From NCBI RefSeq assembly GCF_015832195.1, contig NC_052027.1, forward strand, positions 62,001 to 126,000: 64,000 nt of DNA, given 5' to 3'. This document shows, in pieces, positions 38,701 through 50,700 of the stretch. The stretch comes from Motacilla alba alba. Taxonomy: Eukaryota; Chordata; Aves; Passeriformes; Motacillidae. Positions within the stretch are counted from its first letter, which is position 1; each line of letters starts with the position of its first letter. Both the position numbers and the translations under genes were made by a program. The notes under the pieces are model-generated. The model ran no database searches, was not told the DNA's origin, and saw only the letters and a list, made by a program, of their open reading frames with translations.

Positions 38701-41700
38701 ATCAGAATTTGGAGCTCTCATCCTTCCCAGAGCACTTACCATCTGTGGGGAGTGCTCAGCTACCAGTTAAAGCCTTTTGGCCCATTTCCTTTTATAACCA
38801 TAACCATATCTAAGATTTCCATAGACCTCCATACTCTTCACAATCCTCAAAATATACTCACGGTAATTATGAATTACCTGCCAATTATAAAAGCAAGATG
38901 TGTACAGTCCTTCTGTATTGTAGAGGGGAAATTCTGGTGTATGTCCCCTTTCCACAGACCAACTGAAGTTGTCATCCCTAGTGAGCAGCTTGGGATGCAT
39001 TGCTTGCATTATTAGGATGTTTCTTTGCCTTTTGTACTTCTATCAAGTCCATGCTTAATTTGGATAAACGAAGTATGTGAGGCAACTGCAAGCTGTGTTT
39101 ATTTGTAGATAGAACTAGGACCTGAGACTAAGGTTACCCTTCTGATAACAGACAGGCAGAGGCTGGGATAGAGCCCCTTCCCTCTCCTGGTGCTGCTCAT
39201 TTTGTGACCAATCTGTCATAAGTCACCCAAGAACAGTTATTCCTCCTCCTTTTTGTACTGGCCGGCAGAGCTAATGAAGTATCAGTGAGCCCGTAGCCAG
39301 CACGCTCTCCTAACTCCATTGCACAACATCCTTGGCCTGTTACACTCACCAAAAGAAGCACCAAAGACAGAAAAAGTGCAGAAGGCTTCAAGTATCCCTA
39401 AAGACTGTATATTTTACTGCTCACACTGAGGGGCTGCACTATAGGCCAGTGGTTAACAACCAAAGTGCAAACCTCAAAGCCTTTATAATTGTATGAGACA
39501 AGGTGGGTGAACTGAGTAAATACAGCATGAATGCCAGGGACTAAAGGAAGTAGACCAAGGATGACCAAAGCTCAGAAGTCAGCATGGCTATATGAGCAGA
39601 TAGCACTGTAAAGTCTTTCCATATCCTGCTGAAAATGGTTCATTCACCTGAAGAGCCATTTTATTGATTTAGCAGGGAGCTGCTAACAGATTTGAGCACA
39701 GCACCTTTATGGAGAAGGCTCATATGCTCTTATATCTTTATTTGCATTTCAAAAATATTAATCTTGGACACAGGTGTAACTCTGTGGTGCTTATATAAAA
39801 TACCAGAGAAAATATTAGGAAAACACAGTCAATATTACCTCCTGAAATGCTAATTTAGAGTGATAGTGGTAGCACTCTGACAAAATCCTATCCTGATCCA
39901 ATTTCTTTGTTCCGTGGATGTCCCCTGCTGTTTAGTGAAATGCAGTGGCAACTTGACCCCTCTTTCTGTTTGCTTAATGATGAATATATGAGCTGGCATG
40001 AATAACTGATAGCTCAGCACAGAAGATGCATCCCAAAAATCCCACAAGGACCAAATGTGGCAATGGTGGATCAAGGGCTGAGCTTCTCTGAGTGTCAGAG
40101 GTTCAGCAAAAACTCCACTGAGCCTTCATGCAAACAGTCAAATATCTAATTAAGAACAGACCTATGCAAATTGACATAATTGATCTTACTTATCAACATA
40201 TGGGTGTTATTCCCACATTTAATCACTAAAAACCTGCAATTACTTCCTAGATATTTTTAATTGAGTGGAAAAGAGGCTGAAGGGGCCAGTTAGATATCTG
40301 ACTCTTGCTAGCATGTTGTCCTTCTTACCTGTCTTTCCTAAAGTGGCTTTAATTTCCACCACTATATGGGCCATGATTTTCTTTGTGTTTCTTTTGGGTT
40401 TTTAAATCATATCTTAATTCTCAAGTGAAGAGAATTTCCATTAAAGAATTCGCAAGACAAATGTTTAAATCAGGAAAATCAGGACTTTTTTTGGTGTTTT
40501 CTAGGCAGTGGACATGATTGGTCTGGAAGATACAGACATCTTCAGATTTCTTAGAAAGTGTAATTTGACAGGTGGTAACTTTGGTAGTAATAAGGAGTGA
40601 CTAGGCTAAATAGAGCTCCGAGCAACCTGGTCTAGGGAAAGGTGTCCCTGCCCATGGCATGAGATGATCTTTAAGGTCTCTTCCAACCTGCACCATTCTG
40701 GGATTCTATGACTAGTAGTGTGATTCTTGACAGACATGATCTCCTGTAACATAGCTCCTTGGCTTCCAGAGGAAGCTACCCAATTTGTAGTACATACACT
40801 AGCTCAGAGTTTCTGCTCCAGGCTTGTTGAATTTTGCACAGGCTGATGTTTGTCAGATAAGGGCTTATGCTTATAGTGCAGAGGGATGCCAAGTCAAAGA
40901 TCATCAAGAAAATCTGGAAATCTGGCATTTCCTCTCTTTTTGTTCTCTTTTTTTTTTTTTTTTTTTTACAACCACAACACACAAGTTGTTCTCAGATGTC
41001 TTCTTTGGTGGTCTTCATGAGGACAGTGTGAGGAAATCACAGCTGAACAACAGCTGGCAATGATGCCACTGCTAATTTTTACAACAAAGTCTAGTGGATA
41101 GCTTTAATTTGAGTGGCTGGTATGATCTGGAAAGGGGAGACCACACTGAGTTGCATTTTCTCCTGTGACTGAGGCTAGAAACCACTAGAACTGTGCAGAG
41201 TTTCAGATGAACAGGAAGTGCACAGTTTGAAGTCACAGCAGAAAAAACCAGCTAAAACAGGCAGGATACCTCACAGCTGTAACAGAGCAAATGCATCTGT
41301 AAAATAACAGGAACCCACCCTGCTGGTGTTTGGGGAAAGCTGGACTAGCAGGGAAATGCGAAGTGCTTGCTGGTTTGCCTTGTCCACAGGGGGCATCTAG
41401 GGGCCAGTCTGGAGAATTACTGGCCTCCACGGGTAACTGCAACTCCAGGGAACACCCAGCTTCCTTCACTAATTGTTATCCTGGCTTCTTCTGTTCCAGG
41501 AGACTGGAGGTTGTGTGTGAAGAAGCTAAAGGAAAATTGAAACATTCACATCTCTACCATAGGCAATAAACTTCTGCATTTCCCAATATGCAATTCACCT
41601 AAGCAGCCCACCGTAGAGATGAGCATAAACATGCTTGCTTTGAGCAACCCATATATGCCAACATGCTGTGCACTAGAGTGCCTAAAAGATAGGGCAGACA

Positions 41701-44700
41701 AGGACAAAAAGAGACACTTCATATTGTCCTCTGTGATCTAGGATTGAGCAGCTTATAGCAAAGCCAGAGGCTACTTTGAAAATTTTTCTGGGCATTTGGT
41801 TCCTTCTCAGTCACAGTCCTAAGCATGGAGCTACACTAATCATCACTCTATATGTCCAACAGTCAGTTTTGTTCCTGGTCAGAAAATTACAAGTTCAGTG
41901 CAGTAGTGGGGAAAAGCAAACATTCATGAAGTGAAACTTTCCTCCTCTGATCAGTTTGTTTCAGTCCCTGCTGTACATGGCATTGACTGCTCTGCTGTAT
42001 TTTATTCCACAGCTCTTGCTCAGAAAGAGATGACTGGTACAGCTGCATCACCAAACACATCCCAGATGACTGCAAAGCTCACAAGACTTCAACTTTCCAC
42101 AGCAGCGTGGAGGTAAAAGGAGGCCAAATCTTTCAATACTTGAAAAGGGAAGGGAGAGAAAGACAGACATGAAAGGAGGAAGGTTGTACAATATGGAGTT
42201 CCTAGTAGCCATACATTTAAATAAGCATGCCAAGCTTGAACAATGAAACTCATCACAGCTCATGGGCCACCTCTGAAATATTAATCACACTCCATACTCT
42301 GTGACCTTTGCTTAATTCTTCTGGAGGAAGATTGTTTTGTCCTAAACAACAAACAAGTAGTGATTTTAGATTTATTAAAAATAGCTACAAACTTCATAGA
42401 TTTAAAAGAAAAAAAAAAAGCTACGCATTAATTACACTAATATCATATACACAATAAAGTTGCTATCAGTGCAAACCCCATCAGCAATACTGAAATTATA
42501 CCAGTGCGATTATGCATATTATCATCTCTTTTTTTTTTTTTCAGTTATTCTACTCCCAGTTAAGGAGGCAAAACCTGCATCTGATAAAAAGTAGAAAAGC
42601 TATTTTAGATTAAGTAGAGCCCCAGTTTTACTAAATAAGAAAGAGCGCTGGTGAGGCCACATCTGGAGTGCTGTGTCCAATGCTGGGCTCCTCAGTGTGG
42701 TGCATGGAAACCTTGGGAAGTGTCAAAAAAGGGACTAGAGCACCTCAGATAGGAGAAAAGGCTGAGAAAGCTGGGACTGTTTATCCAGGAGAAGGCTCAG
42801 GGAGCATCTACTGTATGAATATCTGGAGGGCACAAAGAATAAGAAGCCAGGCTCTTTCTCAGTGGTGTCTAGTGACAGGACTAGAGGCAGTGGCCACAAA
42901 CTGAAACACAGGAAATTTCTTCAAACAGCAGCACACTTTTTCACCCTGAGGGCAACTGAGCACTGGCACCCAGGGTTGCCTGAGGAGGTTGTGGAGTCTC
43001 CATCCTTGGAGATGTTCAGAAGAACCCATACACAGTTCTTGCCAACTGCCACTATGTGGCTTTGCCTGAGCAGAGTAGTTGAACCAGGTGACCTTCAGAG
43101 TACCTTTCCAAATTCAACCATTTTATAAATTAATTTTTTAAAACCTCAAAAAGTAAAAGATGAATTTAAAAACAAATTGGGCTTTTTTTTCTGGCCTGTA
43201 TCTAATCTACTTTTAAATACTTAACAGAAAAAAAATTTGAAATTAGTTGGTTTAGTAATCTAAACCAAATCCTTTTTCAACAAATGAAACAATAATTTAT
43301 TTTGCATCTCTGCCATAAGCTTGGATATGCGCATGGAGAAACTTGGAGGAATTTGATTTGTCTGTGTTAGATCCTGTGTGTCAGCAGAAGTCTAATTTCC
43401 ACACAGGAAACAATCCTTTAAAAGCACAAAAGTTTGTCCTCCTTGTGCCACATGCTGAGCTGTTGTGAAATGACAATGGGGCAGTCATAATACTTTGGTG
43501 CTGAACCTGAAGTAGCACACCTTATTAGCTTGCGTTCAGTTCCGCACCAGTCGTGCTCCCGGAGCTTGGAGCAAAGGCACCTGAACATCACTGCCATGTG
43601 GTGCATTTCAAGAACTAGGAACAGCAAATACATTTTCTAAAGCTGCTTACACATACTAAGATCAACCAGAAAGCATGGATTGGAGTGGGGTAAATTCATC
43701 TTTGGTTCTACTGTTTTCTTTATTCTCCCTTCCCTTATCACACAGCGGTCCCAAGGTGTAGTGACAGAGAGCTCAGGTGCTTTTTTTAATTGAAGGTTGT
43801 AGAGCTTTTTATGGATATTATTTCAAAAGCTGCTAACAAAAAGAAGCTTTTAAGTCATGTTCCTACCTGCAATTTTCATATGCAATTAGTTAGATACTTT
43901 TCTGATGTGGAAGAGTGTCATGTCAGGGCAAAAATAGATTTATGTGGATTTTACTTTTTGTGACTCTGGCTTTAACAGCAGTGTGTACTAATCTTTCAAT
44001 ACTGAAGCAGCTGTAGGTCACTTATATAAGTGCATTAAGAATGAGAAAATTTGGGGATCTTAGCAGGTGAAGGTAGACTGAAATGAGAGAATTATGTGTA
44101 ATGCAAAAGGGCTGACTAAGTGGACTTATGAAGTGTGAATGCTTCTCCATTTATTCTTCTTTGATTTTAAGCTAAGGGAAAGGCTTGGAATACCCTTGGG
44201 TGAGAGACCTCCTACACTGGTGCCTGTGTCCCATGTCATGATGTGCATGAACTGTGGCTGTGACTTTACCCTCACTTTGAGGCGACATCATTGCCATGCC
44301 TGCGGGAAGGTAAGAGCTGTTTTAGCTTCTCAGGGGAGTTTTATTCACACCTCTAGGACACTGGCAGCCACTGCTGTAAATTTGTAAATCCTGAAAAATT
44401 GTAGCAACATCACAATCAGAAGTCAACTTCTTACAGAACCAGTGAGTGCTTTGCTAAATTAGCTGGTTAGGTTTCTAATGTTACTAGAAGGAATACCAGT
44501 AACCTTGCATTAAGGTCAAATTACCTCCCATAGGCTAGTTGTTAAAGGCTGACAGGGTAATTGTTGCTGAGTGCAGCCCTTGTATCTAACACACAGCTAG
44601 CTCTAGAGACAATGAAGAAATGGACTAAAAATACAGGCTCTGTTCTGGACCAGAGCAGTAGCACAACTGCTCCATGTCCTGTCCCTAATAACAGCTGGCA

Positions 44701-47700
44701 AAATGATCTTCCAAGGAAAGTGAAGAAACTCAGCAGCAGAGCATGGTTTAATCAATGACTGAAGGGAAGGTTTCCTCTGTGCTCTAAAGAGCTGTTGCCT
44801 TTTGCCCTAAATCTCATGGGTTCTATAAGCTTTCTTGGTTTTATCCCTTGACCTCTGACTAAAGAGATTTGCCTATATACATACACCTGCAGTCCTGTTT
44901 CAAACCACTGCTTTCTTTTAACCTGATTTTAAAATTTATTTTAATAAAACTACCAGCAATTTTTGATAGGATAAAAAAGCATTTAACCTAATCTTTTTTC
45001 CTAATTCCACTGAGAAAATCAATCTGTACATACACAGGGTTTGGAGGTGCACACAAACTTGTTTAAGAAAACAATGTTACTAACAAAGCTACAAAAAACA
45101 GAAGTCATATTAAAGTGGTCTTTCTGTGATTCAGTGGTAGGGAAGATGTAAATTCCTGGAGAGAAGGACACAGCAATGGTGTGCAACCAAATACAGTGAC
45201 CAATTCTGCTTGCCTTACAACAGTGTAAAGCTACAGCAATCACATTTCAATCAGCAGGTGCTTCCTGACTGCCACAGATCCAGGAGAGAGTCATGTCTGG
45301 TCCATTATCCAACTTCCTCTCCCAGCCAGCTCAGGGGATTTGTTTTGTATGTGCATATCTCTAAACTTATATTGTATTTATGTGCCTCTCCTCTTGCTGA
45401 AACAGATTGTATGTCGAAATTGTTCAAGAAACAAGTACCCTATGAAGTACCTCAAAGATCAATCAGCCAAAGTCTGTGATAGCTGCTATGTGGAACTTAA
45501 GAAAAGAGGTAAGATTCCTTCATTCTTGACAAAATTGACCAATATATTTCCTGCTTGTATAATGGGGATGATTTAGGACCTGCCTTCTCTATTGTGTTTT
45601 GTTAAATAGTACTCCTCATTTCAAGTTTGAGCCATGTGTACTGAGGTTCTGGGAGAGCCAGGCTGTATAGCAGCTAAAACTGTTTAGTGAGCCATAAAAT
45701 CAAGTTTAGCAAACTGTTTTTTCAGACTGGAACAGGGGAAACTTAGGTTAGCTCTACAGAAGAAATTCTTTGCTCATAGGGTGATGAGGCACTGGCACAG
45801 GTTTCCTGGAGAAGCTGCAGCTGCCCTGCCCCTTGGAAGTGTTCCAGGCCAGGTTAGATGGACCTTGAAGCAACCTGGTCTAGTGAAAGGCATCCCTGCC
45901 CATGGCAGGGGATGGAATGAGATGAAGTTTAAGGTCTCTTCCGACTCAAACCATTCTGGGATTCTATGAGTATAAGCCAGTTCTCTGAGACCTCCCCTGG
46001 CCTTTTGATAAACCAGAATAATGATAAAAACAATGTCCTACGAGGAGCAGCTGAGGACTGAGTTTGTCTCCTTTGACGATAAGGAGTCTGGAAGGTGACC
46101 TCATTGCTCTCTGCAGCTTCCTGAGGAGGGGACATGGAAACAGTAGTGCTGATCTCTTCTGCCTCTGCTCCAGTGACAAGACACATGAAAAAGATTGAGC
46201 ACTTCAGCAGGGAAGGTTCTGACTTGTCATGAGGAACCTTTATTTTACCAGAGGGTGGCCAAACATGGAACAGGCTTTCTAGAGAGGTGGTCTATACCTC
46301 CTGCCTCTCAGTGTTTAAGAGACATTTAAACAATGCCCTTAATAACACGTTTTAATGTTTGGGCAACCCTTAATTGGTCAAGCAATTGGACTAGATTGTT
46401 GTAGATTCTTCGTAACTGAACTATTTTATTCTGTGATGTAATTATAGGTGATAACTATTCCCTGTCATTTCTAATTAATTATCCATTAAAATAAAACATG
46501 TCTTTGAGGTTCTTTATTGTCCTCATCCGTGTTGAGGCTTTTACAAAACTAAGTACTGAGGCTAAGTGCAGAGTCACTAAGAGCTGTTCTAGAAGGCGAG
46601 TTTATCTAGTTACAGATGAAAGTGTGAATTCAAAGCAGAAGAGCTACTGCCTACCTAGAACTGCCTATCCTACTATATAAGTCTCTTCTGATATAAGTAC
46701 ACATTCAAATAAAAGACAAAAAGGGGAGAGGGGTTACACATATATGAACAGAGAGTGAACAGGAAATAATTTTCTTGCACAACTACTCATGTAGAGTCTC
46801 TAAAAGTAAGCTTACTACATTGCCAGGAAAAAAACGGCGTGAACAAATGAAGTTTCATTTTTCCCTTCTGATTAAAGAAATTCACGCTAGCCAAGAAAGC
46901 ACGTAAACAGATGCTGTCACAACAGCCAAAAAAGCATTCCTGAGCCAATGTGCATCCAGAAAGAGTAACTCAGATTTGTGCTAAACTAGTGCCGTGCTTT
47001 ACTAAGAGCTTTCAAATAATGTGTTGCCAGAAGTCAAATCATGAAGATATGAACTCAGACATGGGGGCCTAATGGAAATTTTCAGATACTGAATAACTGT
47101 CTCCCATGTACAATTCAAAGAGAATGAATGGTTCATACAGAAAGAATGTTGCATTACTGAATTTATCCTGGAAAGGTGTTACAGAACATAAAGGAGAAAG
47201 ATGTCCAAGCCATTTGCTTAATGCTCATTTTAAATAAGAGGACAACAAGCTGTGTTTTGTGCTTTGTCAGCTTTCTTGCAGGCCTTTTCAAGAAACTTTA
47301 GGTTACTACGATTAACTGAGGGTGCCATGAAGCCCGCTCATCAGACCTAAAAAGGTGATTTGAAAGAAAGGCTAAAATAAAAACTGTGTATAGAGGAGGC
47401 ATTGCATGTTCCTTAGTTATTTAAATTTGTGTATCATGTCTCTACCCTAGCCTGATATATACCAACTTATCCATTTCCCCCTTCCCTTTCTGAATTTTCT
47501 TAATCTTGCAGAGCGGCCACTAAGTGTGAGCTTCCCTCCAGCTTCATCTAGGTGTTCAAGCAGTGCCTTCTCCTCTGTTTTCCACAATATTCATTATTCA
47601 TCTTTTAAGAAACAGAAGAAAATCCCTTCAGCTCTCATGGAGGTAGGAACCAAGTTGCCTGAGAAAGGCAAGGAACTATAGAAAACTGTGTGCTCATATT

Positions 47701-50700
47701 TCAGCAGCTATGATTTTAAATTATGCTGTGTGCAGCAGGCTCAGCACATGCCTTGGTTTATTTTCATCAAGCAATTTCTTTCTTTTGCTTTTCACAGTAG
47801 TGTTCACAAAAATACTCTGAGCTCTAAAGATACCACAGAAGTGTCTTGAGCCCACTGAGAGAGTGGGAGTGTATGGTACTTTAATTTGCTCATCAGCCTA
47901 TGAAGTCTTGAAAAAACTAAAATGCTTTCAAAGTACTAGACAGAACAAGAGGGCAGATCAACAGAGCACGATATACTGTTCACCAGTTGCCTTTCTTAAG
48001 GAGACCCTTACTTCTGAAATCTTACTTTGATTTAAAGAGAAATAAAATAACACTTACTCTAGGAAATAGACTTAGTGAATAGGCCTTGCCAGTCAATTCA
48101 AGAGCATACATGTTTCACCAGGCACTTTCCCTCCAGCTCAAGCAAAACTATTTCATAGCAAATGGGTAAAATCTTGACTTCACCAATGTAAACACAATTC
48201 CCACCAATTTCAATGGGGCCATGATTTCTCCAATTGTGTTAGTTTTCTTTCCAGGAAGAAGGTGCCAATCATGTTGATGATTGATTCTAGGTAGCTAAAC
48301 TGCCCAATGAACTTAAGTACAGTAAGGTACTCCCATTTCTGCAGGCATTTATCATTGTATTAAAGAGACTAGGGTGCAAACATCTTGCTGAACTCATTGT
48401 GCAGTCAAGACACTGGAATTTCTTGAGGTTTGTTCATGAAACTGTGCCAAAGACACAAGCATGTAATACAAACACACAAATTGAGTACTAAAAGAACTAG
48501 CAGGAAGAATTTCAACCCCATGAGGAAAAAAGCATCACCTTTCTATCCACAGGGAAGCAGCACATCTTTATTAACATGAACTATCTCACAATAGCATTAC
48601 TCTATGTCCTGGAACATTTCTGTTCTGCTGCAAAACACTGCTATATTAATTCTCAGTCATCTCTTTGTATCACTGTTACAAAAGCTGGTTTTGAATCTCT
48701 GCCCTTTGTTTCCAAATCCAATACTACTACAGTTTACTCCTGCAACTAATGATGTACACTGCATTCTATGAGTGCATGCATATAGTTTCATCTACTCAAA
48801 ACCTGTATTTTTAAGAACATTAAGCCCTTAGACCTCAAAATATTTCTATAAGAGGAGCAAATCTTCTCAGAAATATTATTTCAAAAATGAAACCAAGTCA
48901 TTAACTAAGTGATTAACATAAATTAATATAAAAACACAGCAAGGCCCTATATATACCTACGTCTTAAAAGTGTTCAGCCACAAGACTGTAATTCACTTCT
49001 GGAAGCATGTACTTTTAAAATATGAGAAGCACCCAAAAACGACCAGATATGGGAAAAGGGACAAGTTTGGCTTTTCAGAACACAACTGTAATCTTACTGA
49101 CCTCAGTAATAACTCAACTGCATGTTTTCCATTAGAGTAATTGAGAATTAAGTTTAACTATAAATATTCAAACAGTTTAAAAGAACCATAGTATCATGCT
49201 TATATTTTTTCTGTATCAATACTTTTAAGGTTTCACTTAGTGGTTGATGTGATGCAAACATGCCTGATCAGGAGGGGAAAAAACTTAACTATTACAAATC
49301 CTCATTTCTCCTACCATGCTCCAGGTGGCAGCCTCGGGAGAGGGAGCTACCATCAGTGGTTACCTCAGCAGATGTAAGGGAGGCAAAAGACACTGGAAGA
49401 AACGCTGGTTTGTTATCAAAGGCAAAGTCCTCTACACCTACACAGCAAACGAGGTACTGTGCAATCTGTCTTGAAATAGTTTTCTATCAGACTCCTTCTT
49501 TACTTCCTACAGGCAGGGAAAGGTATAAATGGTAGTTCTTCCAAATACATGCTTCTGAGACCTGGTCCTAGCAGACTGACTCGGTCACAATCCTAGCTGG
49601 ACCTGTCGCATTCTGCCCTTCATTATTTAGTTTCTTATTATTCATACTATTATAAATTGTCAACCACTGGGAACCTTAACATACATATTTACACCTAAAG
49701 ACTTCAAGATCCTTCAGTGTTCTCTGGTGCACATAGTAACTGTCACATATTTTTATATAGAGAGAATACTATGATCCATTCTGGGTGGGGAGGAGAATCT
49801 TGTAGTTTAGCAAATATAAATAAGACATGCTTGCCCTACTAGCACCAAGAGGGAAAGACAGGAGGCAGAAGTGAGAAAAATGCCTTCTGTGTTGGCCTGC
49901 AAGCTCTTCCTTGCAGTCAAGGAGACTGGGTATCAGCTAGATCATTTTTATGTATTTTATCCCTTTTCTTATTATATAATAGCTTAATACAGATAAACTT
50001 GAAATGTGATATAAAGCTTGGTTATAATTGATAGATTTCATAAGCAAAACCATAAAAATTAATTTTGCTTAAATAAAGGATATAGAATGCAAAAACCTGT
50101 CAAAGCAATGCTTGGTACTTTAAGCGTTTAGAATACTTTGCAAACATCAGATATTTAAACTTGCATCACCATCACCCCTGTGATGGTTACATGAACCAAT
50201 GTTATCCCCTTTAAACAGATGAGGAGATTGAGTCACAAAATGATTCATGGCCAAAGCCAGAAGTTCAGACCATTAGCATCAAATTCTGTATCCAACCTTA
50301 CCTCTTTTAACCTTAAAAGTGATTATTTCTGGTTCAGCAATAGGAAAAAAGCAACAATGGGTTACTTTACATTCTTAGACTGCAATTTACCTTCTAAAAG
50401 CAGAGGCAAAAACAATATACACATATAATCTACCTCAATATAGTGACCAAAACTGCAGCTATCAGTAACAGCTAAACCACAATTTCATTAAGGCTTATGG
50501 TGTCTTTAACTCGTACAAAGCTGTGTCTGCCAAGCAAAATTCATGGAAGTATCTTGGGAGTAAATTAATGATTAATTGCATTACTAACTAGGAAATTTCC
50601 AAGCAGCCTTTTGGAAAACATGTGCACTGCTTGAGAAAGAGCAGATTTCTAAAAAAGTCCCTAGTGCTGTGAAAAGAAATGACAAGGTACCAAAAGAACC

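Larger units (their letters stand above)
45509..47511 (+). other. FGD5 intron, 2.0 kb, with two CR1 tails
   Basis: A phase-1 intron. Two CR1 3' fragments of different type lie nearly back to back (about 45735-45970 and 46037-46440). The rest is AT-rich. Confidence 0.8.

Noticed and set aside
38590..39015. 141-codon + strand ORF inside an FGD5 intron
   Set aside because: No recognisable family and no splice sites fitting FGD5; a length that can occur by chance in 64 kb on six frames.
42668..43128. Two + strand ORFs of 78 and 88 codons
   Set aside because: They lie within a CR1 3' fragment.
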